Below the pieces are notes generated by a model. The model was not told where the DNA came from and did no database searches. It saw nothing but the letters and a program-made list of their open reading frames with translations. Positions 33,377 through 47,073 of a DNA stretch of 64,000 nt are shown here, piece by piece. The position numbers were made by a program, and so were the translations under genes. Positions within the stretch are counted from its first letter, which is position 1; each line of letters starts with the position of its first letter. Source of the stretch: Nectonema munidae (taxonomy: Eukaryota > Nematomorpha > Nectonematoida > Nectonematidae). The DNA is taken from contig JAUIRK010000256.1 in assembly GCA_030549495.1 (NCBI GenBank), positions 62,001 through 126,000 of the forward strand. The letters run 5' to 3'.

Positions 33377-34140
33377 TGTTGGACCTACGCAAAATTAAAG
33401 CCAAACAAAAGCGTAACCGAATCATCTTGCAATCTTTTTCATACTTTACTTTGATTGGTGAGAAATAGAAGTGACATTTAAATCTCCTCAAACATTTCCT
33501 GCAATCATGGGCGTGCACTGAAGCTATACTAGAATGGTGTAATAAATAAAAGTTTATACAAATAAATTAGTTGATACACATCTGTTATAAAAGAGAAAAA
33601 ACTAGAAAAAAATTTCGCGATGATTGAAAAATTCTTATCCTTTATTTAGCCAAAGATAGAACGCAAGGGGAAATTTTCCATCATTTCCCATTCGCCTGCC
33701 CAGCAAAATTTTTTCATAAGTGTACACGTGGATACCTGCATTTATTGGTCTCCGCCACCCACGTGTGCTTGCCGGGCTGCGCCATACTCTAGTTTATATT
33801 AGTTGTTTAAGCGATTTCGTTATCAATGACTATAATGGCACTTTTAAAATTGAAACTTTGATCTTTGTCGCGTCTGGCAATTTAGTAAAAACAATGAAGA
33901 CGTTTATTCGAATGTTTTAAAGTTTTTTCAATAATTTTGAATTATTGATTTATTGAGAGTCGCTTTTGCCGGGACCAACAAAATCGGAAGTCTCAATTTT
34001 AAAAATGGCATTACTGTGATTGATAAAAAAAAATCGTCAAAAAATTAATGTGAACTTTCTTAACACTCAGAATGATATAACTCTTAGAGAGCGTTAGAAA
34101 TCCATTTTTGAGAGGATGTATTTTTAATTAAATTTATGAG
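33377..34140. other. Spacer, no gene recognised
   Basis: Contains a locally GC-rich patch at 33718-33790 with a short ACACGTGG/CCACGTGT inverted pair. No coding sequence is supported. Confidence 0.4.
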
Positions 34141-34149
34141 GCAAAGTTA

Positions 34150-34290
34150 ACACCTCTAAACTTTTAAATTGTCTTTTTTAAGTTATTATTTATCTTTTTT
34201 CAATTCTAATTTGTCTTAGAGAGTTTGAAACTTAAAGGACACATTAGAACTAAAAAGACAATTTAGAACTAAAAAAAGATAATTTAGAGG
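34150..34290. repeat. Fold-back made of AATTTAGAACTAAAAAAGAC-like subunits
   Basis: The left half carries units such as CTCTAAACTTTTAAATTGTC and TTTTTTCAATTCTAATTTGTC. The right half carries the complements, such as ACATTAGAACTAAAAAGAC and AATTTAGAACTAAAAAAAGA, in a tandem of about 23-25 bp period. A similar arrangement is at 57600-57800. Confidence 0.6.
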
Positions 34291-35791
34291 TAAAAATGAT
34301 ATGTATATATATTAGATATAGGAATTCGTGTCATTTTATTTTTATTCAAATTTGAATGTTGAAGACTCTAACACTTCGTTTAACTAGAAAGATCATTAGA
34401 AATACAATGTTCTCCATTTCTTTTCAAAAACATGAGGATTTTCATTCAGTTGTCTCTCCATTTTATTTATTTCAAGATGAAGCAAATTAAATTAAAAAAA
34501 AAGGTAACAAATTTAATACACTTGAAAATGCAGGTTATCGGAGCAATATTTAATTGACAACACTAGGTAAAAAATGTTTAAATCACTTTTTGTCACTTTC
34601 TTGTGTAAATCTAGGTCACTGTATGTGATGGCAATGTATTTATTTTTTTTGTAAGTTGCAATTTTTTTTTAGCATATTTGGTTAATCTCATTTTAGAGCA
34701 AACATTGTGTTTTTTTGGACATTGTTGAGTGTTGACCTATATTTCCATTTTTAAGATTATAAAAAAAGTTTTATTTGTTCCTGCAATTACATTGAAAATG
34801 GCTAAAAGGCATGATAAGCTATAAACTGAATATTTATGTTCGGAATATATTGGCTCAAAGCAGCGTTATTCCAACTGTGGGTCCCGACCCTTCAGTGGAT
34901 ATCGTGAAAAATAAAATGGGTCGTCGTGAGAGAAAAGAAAGGACATCAAGGGAGGGCAAAGTGAAGAAAATCTAAAAGTGTTAATATTTTATTCATACAA
35001 ATGTACTTTGATGTGTAAATCAGAGAGCCGGAAACGATTTGGATCTTGTAAGTCAACATAAACAAGGATGAGTAAGCGCAAAATGAAAATGAATTCCTTT
35101 GGCAACTCTTAGAACTTGTCCAGAGTCAAAAAACCACATGAATAATTCCAATTTCTACATGGCTGCTGTATCTTGTACAATAACCTATGAAGAAAGCATT
35201 AAAGGGAAAAATCTTTAATTGCTCACCTGCACCACCCTTATTGAAATACATTAAAAATATTTTATTTCGTAGCTAAAAAAAATGAATAAAAATTACTAGA
35301 ATTAATTTTGGGTAATAAAAGAATCCAAATTTTTAAAATTCATGAGAGAAAATTAAAATCACTTACTGATTAGATTAGTAAAGTTGTTCTATGAATTAGT
35401 TAGCGATGACTTTACTAACTTTATTAGTTACCGCTACTAATTATGCTATTTTCACAGATATAAGTAAATACTACACCAAACGGAAAATTCACTTTTTTCT
35501 TCAATATTGGAGGATGGGAATTGATAGCAAACACGTTATGCACTCGTGAAGATGAAGAGAAAACCTCATTTGAAGTATACAAAAAGAGAAATTTAGATGG
35601 CGTTAAGAGTAAAGATTTTTATAATGAGTTTTCATGATATATTTTCGATGTTGTCTTTTATAATTAAAACACAAACACTAAAAAAAACTTTAATTTTGGA
35701 AGAATTAATTTGAAAATATTGTTCATTCAATCAATAAGTGTGTTTCATAACTTTTCATATAAATTTTTTAAATTTCATTTTCTAAAATATA

Positions 35792-35835
35792 CTTTTAAGG
35801 GGATATTTTTAAGGGGATATACTTTTAAGGGGATA
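35792..35835 (+). repeat. Tandem repeat, about 15 bp x 3
   Basis: Three consecutive copies of TTTTAAGGGGATA with small spacers, immediately before SINE copy 3. Confidence 0.85.
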
Positions 35836-35957
35836 GCGTGAGTAAGTTTGTTTAGATACTGGGTTTTGATAACTCAAGGTCTTGGGTTCCATTCCGTTTC
35901 AAGCATACTTTCTCATAGTTCGGAAAACAACCCATGGTATCTTTACTTTTAAAACTG
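35834..35957 (+). repeat. tRNA-derived SINE, head type 1 (copy 3)
   Basis: GCGTGAGTAAG, TTTAGATACTGGG, GATAACTCAAGGTCTTGGG, GTTCCATTCC (B box diverged), then CATAGTTCGG and CATGGTATCTTTAC. Same block order as the copy at 1706. Confidence 0.68.
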
Positions 35958-38900
35958 GTAAACCTTACTCTATTCTTAATATCTGAATACATAAGCAAAA
36001 TTAAAAAAAAACTTTTAAAAAAGTTTCAATTCTTTAGTTTTTTTTTGAAAAAAAGATCTATATATGATTTTTATATAAGAATTATAATCTGCATATTAAC
36101 GCCATCTAAATGTAACAATTTAAGCTATGAGTAAAATGCTATTTGTAAAGTAATTTTAAATATATAAATAGTAAATTACTTTTTTACAATATATTAGTTT
36201 GGAAATAGTAATATTACTACTTATCCTATTTTAGATTGTAATTTAAATTTATATTTACTAAAAATTATATTTGCTACTTTTTTTACTATTCAACTATAGT
36301 AATATTACTACTTATTTTTTCAATGTCTTCAGGATTAAGGAAAGAATTGTGAAAAGAAAGAAATAATTTTTGTTTTCTCGACTTTACAATACTTTACGGT
36401 CTTTATCAAGATTCTATTTTTATTTCAGGATCAATTAATGTAAATATTGATGTTATAATATCACTGAACAAAATTTTTATTAAAACCATGCAATTCTTCG
36501 ATGAAAGTATTATTACATTATTTTTAATATGTAAAATTAATTATATTCATTTAATGTAGTAATTTATAATTTTTCGTTTTTTAATTAAAGAATTTTTTAA
36601 AACAAAAATATTAAATGAATTTTATTACATAAAAAAATATTATAATATTATAATGGATTTTTTTAAGATAATTTTTTAAAATATTGTCTCTTAAATTATT
36701 AAAAAAAATTTATAAATATTTTTTGTTTAATTAAAAAAAAGCTTTTTAAAAAAATTTATAAAACAATTTTAGTAGTCAGAAATATCATCAATAAAGTGTT
36801 CAGTTTTTACAATTTTCTTTTTATTTGATATAAATTTATAAAATTTTGATTTAGTTACTTTGTTAGTTGGATATTAATTAATTGTCTGTGCGAAAACTAT
36901 GTCTGTAAGCCAAATTTGACGCACAAATAGTACGGTTACGCGAGTGTTTTCCCAACTTTCCCTAACTCAATGCCTCCTAGACATTACTTCAAAGAAAGGC
37001 CTCCTACTCATAAAATATATTCTGTTTCTGTGTATAAAAATGAAGAGTCTTTCAGGTGGCCGTTTTATGTTTAGCGTTTATCTTCCAAATTTAAAAGTTT
37101 AGTCCGATATTACTTAAATTAATTCTGATATCACACTCCAAAAATTTACCTTCATACCAAAATCCATTAAAAATGGTAAGAAAGGTGAATTAAAATCAAT
37201 GTTTCTTATACCTGCAATCTGTTGGAAAGAATTTAAACATTTTTTCAATATTCAAAATTTATAACTATACTTATTTAAATTATTTTGCATTAAAATTTTC
37301 ATTAAATTATCATCATATAAAATTGTACAAAAATTTTTCTTTTTTTTAATCAAGTAAAAAATTTATTATAATACTTGCATTTGTAAGTTTTCACGGCGCA
37401 TGGTAAGAATTTCAAGCTACCGGCTACTTTGCGAACGACTGGGTTACGCATTCAATAAATGCAATCAGTTATTTTGGAAATCACGAGATTTCGTCTTCAG
37501 GAAATTTGGTTGAGAAATATAAAACTTACAATTTCAATAATTTATTTACATTAAGCTTAATGTTTCACTAATTTGATTAATGAAGTTACTAATTAGCTTG
37601 TTAGTTATAGCTAATTAGTAACTTAATTAATTTTGTTATTTAGTTAAAAAGTTTTAATTTAGGAATAATTGTATATGGGAAAAACAATCTAATTTAAAAA
37701 TATTTTCATCGTTCAAATTTCTGTTTTGTGAAAGTAATTCTTTCAATTGTAAAATATGCCTTGAAACGCACAAATGAGGTTTCACATTTTAAAAACGTAT
37801 AAAACTTAAATAGACATAAAAATTTTCTTTTTGACGAAATGAAAAGTTATTAACTTTATCGACCTAATCAACCTTTATTGATTTTTTTGAATTTTCCTTG
37901 TCTTACGTCTAAGTTTGAAGAAAATCTTATTTTATTGCAAACTCTCTTATCCGTAATTTGGAGCAAGGCGAAAATAGATTTCAGATCGGCAATTTCCCCA
38001 GCAAACAGTTCGGAATGATTATAATTTCAAACAAAATCTTTTTTTTTAATTCAAAAAACTTATTTTTTAGAATTAAGGATTTAATTTGAACATAAAACAG
38101 AAGAATCAGTGATAAATCATTTTTCTTGTGACATGGATTCTGTAGAAGATAAATTATTTTTACGAAGAGTTTTTTTTTAATTCAGATGAAATAAAAAAAC
38201 TGAAATTTAAGTTTGAAAAAGAAATGCTTAAAAGTTTTGGCAATTTATCTGAGTCGTCGATTTACACAAAAGGTTGAAAAACTGTGATAACTGATTTTAT
38301 TTCAGTGGATCCACGAACTCGCTCATACAGATCGAATATTTACGCCATAGATTAACAATTGTAATCACAGAGTCACTCAGAAATACACTAAAGCTTTAGT
38401 AGACATATTAATTACAGAGTAAATTACCCACTACACTCAGTCATTATGCGCCATTATAATGTGGAATAAGAAGTGCGATTAGTGTTGCAAACACAAAGAA
38501 GGCAAAGACACAACGCAAGAAAAAAACAAACAAGAATCAACGCTGAGATGGGGGGAATGAGTGAGTAAGCGGAAAAACGAACATCGGTATTCTTCTTCAC
38601 CAACTTGATAGCACATATTTTTCAACAAGGTCTCTTCTTCGCGCAGTCTGTGTCTGTCTGTCTGTCTACTTGCGCTCTTAAAAATTGTGACTTCTTGTCA
38701 TATTCAGCATCATAATATGTGACTTATATTTGTATATTTTTAATTGCAGGAACAACATATTCTACCTTCTCATTATTATCCGCGACAGCACACCATAACT
38801 CTAATTACTAAAGCTCATAGTGTTTTATAAGCTTGTAATAAATAGGAGCACTTTTCCATTGTGATTAGAAATGATGGGAAAAATGAATATAATGCCACTT

Positions 38901-41900
38901 TGTTTACAAGTTCTTAATTAAATTTTGTTTTCTGCCTCTTTTTTATGAATGTGAGATGATCGATTTTGGTGGGGTGTATCCAAATCTCTTCCAGGACAAG
39001 AGAGGACTTCCATTTTGAACTGGTGCATTATGATTACACCTTTCTTCTTCCTCCTTTATAATTCTATATACAGGTTGACTAACACTAGCCCTGTTCAAAG
39101 CCCACTCGAGTCAGTTCGGTCCACATAATATCCAAACCAAGAATGGACCAAGCCTTTTATAGTATAATATCTCTTTACCGGATCGGATGCGGCAATCAGT
39201 AATCCGGTATCATCACTAAATTTATTTTGTTATCAAAAAGTTGATGATAATTGTGTTTAATCAAAATTTAGAAAAAAACTTGGACAAAAATGCTATCTAA
39301 TTTTTTTTAAATAAATTCTACCCATTTTCAAATTTTGCTGGAAAAAACATCATATCACATAAGCTTGATTTCTTCCTATCTAAACAACTCAATGAAAAGC
39401 GTCGACATACAGTTTTGTGCTTGTTGTAATGCTAATTTGGCTTATTTAAATAAATCTTTTTGTGATATTCAACCGGTTTAGTTTTTTTAATATCATAAAT
39501 GTCAATCTTTTTAATAGGCTGTTATAATTGGACTATATTTTGACACTTTTTAGCTGATATTTTGTAACGTTTGCAATAACAACAATAATAATATTAAAAC
39601 TATAAACCATTTATGCAATATCATGGAGCTAGGACTATATGTAAGTAAACTTTGAAAATACTAGATATATCTTCGCCCTTTCTTTCAAAAGTATTGATAC
39701 TAAACTTAAATGACATATTCTTCAAAAAATATTTGTGTTTATTTGGTCTCAGGTATATATATATATATATCAATTTTAGAAGCATGTTAGCTTGACACAA
39801 GGCAACAGCTTTGCAGTTTTTGTAAAAGTTTTTAAAGAAAACTATTTTCTGTATAGATTAAAATTTTTAAGATGAGAAATATCATATAATGCAGATATAT
39901 TTTTAATTGACCTAACGGTTATATATTGTAAGAAGACAGTTAATAATTCTTTACCTTATTGCGGTATATTCTAAATAGTATACTATATCGTTTTAAAAGT
40001 TGGCTACAAAAATGTAACCTGTAAGTTGGATATAACTTTGTGAGTTTGAACTTTTGCCAAATTTCGCGCTTGTTTTGAAGAATGAGAGAGCTTTTGAAAT
40101 AAATTTTTCTCTATATACTTAGCAAGAAAATATCTAAACCCTCATATCTAATCAATGAAAGATATTTTGGCAATATCACGGTTACTGTTTCTATTAAGAA
40201 AATAAAAAGTGGTTACTGTAACAATCTAAAACTTTGCTATACTTGGTAATTAAAATACTATACTGAATCATAGTAAATTTACTATCTTTAGTACTAAATC
40301 CACTTTCAATTATAGGTAAAATATCTGAGTTAAAAATCATCTCAAAAACTAAAGATTTTATGTTCTGTCCAAAATATTGGCATAACTCACATAGCAGAAA
40401 AATATTCTTATTTATTCAAAAAAAAATCAGTAAAAGCTTTCAATTTACATATATTGATATAGCAATATTACTATAAAAAAGTTTAAAATAATTTACCACT
40501 TTTGGTAAACTTCTATATTAGTTGTGAAATTAACACTTTTTATGTTCATTTCAATAAACTGAAATTAAGGAGGAATGAGATGCCATAATCGTAAAATAAC
40601 AATAAAATTCACCATAATCGAAAGGTAATTCACCCGTTAATCCAACTTGCAAAACTTTTATTATTCTCTTATTTATTATATCATCTTTTTTTTCAATTAT
40701 TTTCATGTTCTACTAAAATTGTGTTTAATATTTTCCGTTTCCAAGACTAAAAATGGCTGTATCTTATTTATATATCTATGCACTCAAAATTTCCTCCAAA
40801 TTAATTCATTAATCGATTGGTTGAACGATATTAGGCAAGAAATTAGATAGTTAGCTAAAGCACGGTAAATTTTCCATACCAACAATGTGTTTATGTACAT
40901 TTATAAAAATAAAGATAGCTTCTTGCGCTTATAAGGTTGTCTAGATAGAATCTGTCCGAAAAAAGATATTGCATACAATACAGGATTTGTAATTCCGTTC
41001 TACGTTGACATTTTATCCAATGAATTGGCTTCATTACAACAACCAATCATTTTTGTATACTTCTTGTGATGCATTAAAATTTTTTGGAAATCACTTTTAA
41101 TTATTTCCTTTTATATACACACAAATAATTTGGGTAAGATTGATTTCTTAATTAACTTTTCCCGGGATTTTTAATTTTAGACAACGCAAATTAATCGGAA
41201 TGATCGTAAATGAGTATAGATAAAAATTATATAATATTTTTTCTTGAATATCTTCTCTAATAAGAAGTCTGCAACTCTTCCATACCATGCTTTCCCATTT
41301 TTTCCTTAAATCGAAATGTATAAAGACTGAATTATTCTGCATTGCAAGTTTCATCACAAATAATAATTAAATACATAAAATACTGTTATTTTAAAAAGTC
41401 AAATTTATGAAAAATCTTTATATTTTATCAGTGATAAAAAACAATTAAAAACAATGTGTTTTTTTTTAAATAAAATAAAAGTTTCTTTTATATATAATTT
41501 TATACAACACAACATATTTATTGATATACCCATCAAAATTTGACAATTCCATTTCTAATTTACTGTAATATTTAATTTCACATTGAGATTTTGATTCATC
41601 CTACTTGAAATAATGAGTACTAATACTTCTAAAATGGCCAATGCTCTGATATTGTCCAGTTTAGCAAATTTGATGAGAAGTCATTATAGATCTTTGAAAG
41701 TCATCGGAAAAGTTTTGCATTCTTTATTTTGCATTCTTTGAGCTTTGCTTCAATGTGATTTTAAAAACCTTTAAACTTGATAAAGCATCAACTGAAATGA
41801 GACACATTCATTCTGTTTCATTTTTGGGGGGACGAAATATCCCAAAAGTGACACTGAAAATCGATTGCTTTAAATATACAAAATCCCATTGAAAAAGAAA

Positions 41901-42100
41901 GTAGAGAATTAGTCTTAAAAATTCTAGTCGTCAAACAATTTTTTTTAAAAGATTTCGTTTACAAATAAATTACAGGATTAATTTTACAAATTCCATAAAA
42001 AAGATCCTGCTCCTTCATTCAAAAATCTTATAGTGATGAACTTGAGTAGGTATATATATATATAGTATAAATATAAGAAACATAGATTAAACTTCTTTAA

Positions 42101-42720
42101 ATCTATAATAATAATAATAATTCATTCACAAAATTCACGATGAAATTGGATCGCACTCAGCGTGTTAACTATTGTGACGCGCGACCCGAACAAGACAGTC
42201 CCATGTATTTTATTTGTTCAAAAGATCACCCCCTCTACGCAAAGCAAAATCGATTGAAGACTAAACAAATCCTCTTTGCGATAATTCCTTGCATCAATAA
42301 AGAAGTGCTTTAGCTTGTTCATGTAATCTAAGTGCAATGATGATTTGTCCAGTGGATATGGCCAGAGCTTTCAGACAATTGGTGATTGTGAGTGGCGAGC
42401 ATAAAGTTGTTCACAGCCTCACGCTGCGTGTGCGTGTCTGTTAATTCGTCATTAAGCGATTCTACGATGCATGCGTGCAACCCCCACCTACCTCCCTTCC
42501 CACTCACACCGACTTCCTGATCCACCCTGCTTCACTGCCTGCAGAGAAAAAGCTCGCAAAAGTCATGTGGGGGAGGGGGCGCTTTTAAATTGTCATCATA
42601 ATAAGGGCTCTTTCACGAATTTTGTATTGCGCAAAATAAAAGTTTTCTTTGTGCTTTATTTACTTTTAGCGTTAGCATTTTTCATATTGTTAATGCTCAT
42701 GAAAAGCCTTCTTCCCCCAG
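42101..42720 (+). other. GC-richer upstream region of the EGF-domain gene
   Basis: Together with 42740-43500 this is the least AT-rich part of the window. Short open frames overlap on both strands (for example 42471-42779 plus), with compositions typical of GC-richer DNA and no recognisable domains. I read it as promoter-proximal sequence. Confidence 0.35.
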
Positions 42721-42722
42721 CT

Positions 42723-42737
42723 TATAAATATAAAAGG
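42723..42737 (+). promoter_or_regulatory. TATA-like box upstream of the EGF-domain gene
   Basis: TATAAATATAAAAGG is a good TATA-box match on the plus strand, about 780 bases before the ATG at 43503. A start of transcription about 30 bases downstream would fall in TTTTTCATCATCACC. The intervening 42750-43502 would be 5' UTR, possibly with an unseen intron. Inference from position and motif only. Confidence 0.35.
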
Positions 42738-43502
42738 AATCTTCTTTGGAAGCCTTTTTCATCATCACCACAATCATAATCATCTTCTTCTTGGTCCAAA
42801 CACAACTGTATAAGTGTATATATATATATATGCATCTCCATATACATTTGTGTTGAGTATATATCCTTGTTTAAATGTGTAAATGAGTGGTGTATGCTAT
42901 TGTTGTAGGCGTTAGTAGATCTTTTGATACAGAAGCACATATAATTACTGCAGGATTGTTAGCAGGTATAGCAGAGAGAGTCGTACCTCCAGCACTCCCA
43001 TACCCCCCTCCTACATCAGCGCATGGAAGCCCGGTTGCATCAACGCACTGCTGCATACGTCATAGCGAAAATCCATTTTTTATACGAGCAGACGAAGATG
43101 TTTTCAGTTCCCAGTTCTGTTTTCTACGCTCATCCTGATTCCTTTGCCCGCATTGCTAAGAGGTAATAACTGCGCTAAAACAAAGCTTTCCTGGATATAA
43201 TACCTCGTTAGTACCGGTATATTGAGAGAGAGAGAGAGAGTAGTGTGTATGTGTTATGAGAAGTTCTTGCCTTGCTTTGCCTACACCCTCCCTCCATCTT
43301 CAGTTACAAATGCCTAACAACTTCTTTACCGTTAACGCGAAGAGTAGAACTTGAGGAGAAAGAGGAATTGACGAAAACCTTTTCTACCTTTTTGCACAAA
43401 TTGTACAAGGATTATTATTGAAAGCACTGCCTTAAACCCAATCTCCTTAATTACATATGTCGCGTTTTTCCTCCAACTTTCATTAACGCATCCTTACACG
43501 CA
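42738..43502 (+). other. Probable 5' UTR / promoter-proximal region
   Basis: Holds open frames on both strands (42887-43138 plus; 43056-42871 minus, with VDATGLPCADVGGGYGSAGG composition), an (AT)n run and a (GA)n run at 43224-43240. I cannot tell whether the minus-strand frame is a real exon; it is preceded by a plausible acceptor (TATGCAG). Confidence 0.3.
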
Positions 43503-43533
43503 ATGAAAATACTCTTGATCATCTTAATCACTG
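43503..43533 (+). CDS. EGF-domain secreted/membrane protein, exon 1 (signal peptide start)
   Basis: ATG followed by MKILLIILIT, the hydrophobic start of a signal peptide, then a strong donor ACTG|GTAAGT. The 31 bases leave one base over, and the next exon supplies two, so the frame continues as MKILLIILIT-EIHYTFLSTYVV. That gives a signal peptide of about 20 residues split by the intron. The match of hydrophobicity, donor and phase supports the call despite the short length. Confidence 0.6.
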
Positions 43534-45149
43534 GTAAGTGCTCTATTTTAGTTCGATTGTATCTTCGATTCCACTGATTGATTTAAAATATTTCTTTTGC
43601 AAATACTCAAACAATGCAAAAAATATTTTTTTATCAACTTTTAAATAATGTATAAAAATGGTATGCTAAGTTTTTTTTATTTTAAGTATAATTCATTTGA
43701 CAAATGTGCTGCAGACAGAATTCTATAGGATTATAATGGAATGTACATCAGATCGAAAATTATAATCCTTTCAAAAAAATTCTACATCCTAGAGCAAATA
43801 AATAAAGTGCTAAATATATTTCGCGTTCATTCACATTCTCATAACTTTTTCATATTTGATTCCTTACTTATAGATAGTAATTATAAAAAATAATTAAATT
43901 TTATAATTTATTCAATTACTATATGGTGTTTCAAATAGAGGGGCTGGATGAGGCTATATAAGTTTGCGCTCCCCAAATATCGCTTCTCATATATTGGCCC
44001 TTAATTTTTGTATAATTTTTTGTCTATCTATCTATGGTCATTTATATCTTTGGGTGTATGTCTAAATATGAGTGATTTTTTTATCTCTCACAATGTATGT
44101 TCTTATGTTTTCCCATGAATGTTCAAAACTACTCGAGTTTTTTTAATGCATCAAAAATTTTTGAAGTAATAATACCTATCAAAGAATAGATATACTTTAA
44201 AATTCGACCACTTCAGAGTTTTTTTATTGATTAATTTTATTTTCAGTATTGCAGCCAGGTGGAATCGACATATTAGGAATTCAATACGACTGGATCGTCT
44301 CAACACTAGTAGACGAACTGTTAAAGAAAAAAATCACGTACTTTTTATAAAGATTTTTTCAAAAAAAATTTCAAATAATTATTTGAAGAAATTCCTCTAT
44401 AATTACGTAATTGGAAATTGACAGTAGAATTGCGGTTCACAGTTTGAAGAGATGGCATGACAGCTGACATCTCTCATTTTAATACAATCAAACAAGGGAA
44501 GAGGCTATTGGCTAAACTGTCACTTATACGATAAATAATTGATTTGCACATACCAAAACTTCAAGAAGTTGAATAAAGGAGACACCTTGTCATAATTTAT
44601 ATACTCGTCATAGCCAATTAAAAATAACTTACTTATCGTGGATAGCACATGGGGGCGGAGGAAAAATAGTTTAGTAAGCATATGGAAAGACCATTCTTTA
44701 GTTGAAGTAAGAAGCAAAGTGTTGGTCTTCAATTTATTAAGTTTCTAAGGTTTTGCAGTCGAAGTGGGATTTTTTTAAGTACTTGAATACTAAGTCGGAT
44801 TTTTATAAGAGCTAGGAGTCGGAATCAGAGTGTGATATTTTCGCTCCTACTCGCCACATCTAGCATTCATTTTTGTAAGATGCATTTTATTTAAATGGAA
44901 TTTGACCTGTATTTCATTTGATATTTATATGTGAAAAAAGAAGTAACATTAAAAAATTGCTAAAGTTAACCGACTATTCCTAATTCGGAAGACTCGCCTC
45001 GCCTTTTTCCGGTTTAGTCATTTTATCCGATTTTCACTAGGCAAAATTTCACTTTATTTGATTCATATTTTTACTTGTCCAGTTTTGATCTTTAAATTTA
45101 CCTTTAAAAAGTAAAGAAAATGTTGCTGAGAAGGCATGAATAGAAGTTG

Positions 45150-45440
45150 AAGGATGTAAATAACGAAATAAAAGTAAAATTTTACTTCAAAATAATTTGT
45201 AACAATATTAATTTTCCACCAATTTGCTCGTCTTCTTCAGATAAACGGAACAGTCAAATGCTAAGCTTAGAAAACAAGGAACATAAATTCTTCTTTCCCA
45301 CTTTGTGTTCCTTGTTCTCTGGCCCTTAGCATTTATAACGGTACCGTTTATCCGAAGAACACCAGAATGGTCGAAAATTAATATTCTTAAAAATTATTTT
45401 GAATAATAGTTTTACTAAAAGGCAAAAAATTCGCTTATAT
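45150..45440. repeat. Imperfect palindrome, about 135-bp arms
   Basis: Centred near 45294. Left arm words TTCAAAATAATTTGTAACAA, TATTAATTTTCCACCA, AGATAAACGG, ATGCTAAG and AACAAGGAACA have complements in reverse order on the right (TGTTCCTTGTT, CTTAGCAT, CCGTTTATCCGAAG, TGGTCGAAAATTAATATTC, AAATTATTTTGAA). By eye, identity is roughly 75-80 percent, so older than the inverted repeat at 19261. Confidence 0.8.
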
Positions 45441-47073
45441 TCCTTGTGGAGTAGAAGTTGAAAGTGATGCATTTTTTGAATGTTTTTGCTTATGATGAAT
45501 GTTTTGTATAAAGTTGATTTGGCTGCCATTTTCAAACCTTTTTCGTCGATATTGTTAATTTATTCATGACTTTAAACATCATAAACATATTTGATAAATT
45601 CTGCAACATTTGTCCAACTGCTTATTCTAATAAGTTTAATTTTAAACGAAAGCTTCGAATTTAAATTAATGAAAATTCAAGATTGTTCTCAGAATATTTC
45701 TACACTCACTTTTACGAAGCCTGACGTTGCAATCAGAAAATTATTAACTTTATTAAACTAAAGTAAGAGATTATCTGAGTAATAGGTGCAAATCTAAGTT
45801 AGAAGGATTAAATCCACAAATTAAAAATGGAATTTGACAAAATATGTTGCTAGTTTATATTAAATATAATTGGTTGAAAATCATTCAATCTAAGGCAATC
45901 AGATCCGAGATATTTCTCTACTCAAAAGATTCAAAATATTTCGCTTGATCCTAGAGCGTCATTTGATATAAAAAAAAATTATTCAAGTTTTTTTTTAAAA
46001 GTTTGCTTACCTCTGGAATAACTTTTTAAATATACTATCATAGATATTCATTAATAAACTCGTGTAGACAGTATTTTTTTTTTTTTTTTAGGTTTTTCAT
46101 GTTAAAGGATACATAAGAAAAGGTTTTAAATTGAAACGCCTCTATACATTTAATTATTTGACCATTTTTTCAAACTTTAATGTGAATTCTTAATTCCAAT
46201 TATATTCAATAAATATTTCCTAAAAATATTCTTGCTAAGATTCAATATTACAAGAAAAATGTTTCCCCATCCATTCTTCAATTTAGAGCTCAAGCAAACA
46301 TTCAAAACTGAACAATAAGTGCTCTTTTAATTGAGATTTATGATTAGAAAAAAATTTACTTTCTTTGAAATTTTGCCTCTACTAAATTCTTATGTTAAAT
46401 GTACGCTTTTGAATATTTTCTAAAAAAAGGCCCTCTTGAATTCCATTTTGGTTCAAAGCGTCTGGGGGATTCACCCAGGTTTGAGAGACACTGATTTAGA
46501 CCATAGAGCTTATGATTTAGCATCATCGAGATCAGCTCATTTAACTTTGCGCTTTACCAACTTTATGGTTATTTTGAATGAAAAAAAATAATACTCTTTC
46601 ACCAGTAGATGTCAACTTTCGCTTATCTGAGGCCGCAAGCGGAGAAATATTTTACCTGGAAAAAAGTCAGTGAAGCGTCACCTTTAAGAGAAGTGGAGAT
46701 CATGATATTTAACACAACTTTTGCATATTTTATGTTGATAACGATAATAATAATAGATAAAGCATTCAGCATACAAACATTAATAATCTTTAAACTCTTT
46801 CATGACACACACCTGTGTGCTTTTAGCAATACAAATGAGGTAGGCAGGAATATAGGTTAAGAAATTTTAAAATATTTGAAAATTGTGAAGGAATTCAAAG
46901 TGAAGTATGAAAGTTGCGATAAATGGGATCTCTCTTTACAAAAATTTGGATAGCGTTGTTTGAAAGTAGATATGCAAAAATGGGTGTAAACGTAACCTAC
47001 ATGAATGAAATAGGCAAAAATCACATATGCATATATATATAGGCATCTCTTTGCAAAGACATGCGTTTTTCGT

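Larger units (their letters stand above)
34300..42100. other. Long intergenic stretch without a recognised gene
   Basis: AT-rich DNA, no supported gene. Visible: a hAT-end-like CAGCGTTATTCCAACTGTGG at 34861 followed by GTCCCGACCC (no partner end found); SINE copy 3 (35834); a three-fold TTTTAAGGGGATA tandem (35792-35835); two copies of the palindrome TAGTAATATTACTA (36206, 36297); ACTAATTAG-rich blocks (35345-35450, 37555-37640); an (AT)n run (39754-39770); a TCTG repeat near 38653. The 38300-39200 part is slightly richer in GC but shows no exon. Confidence 0.4.

Noticed and set aside
40647-40850. Hydrophobic plus-strand frame
   Set aside because: T-rich DNA gives F/I/L-rich frames by chance; no start context or homology.
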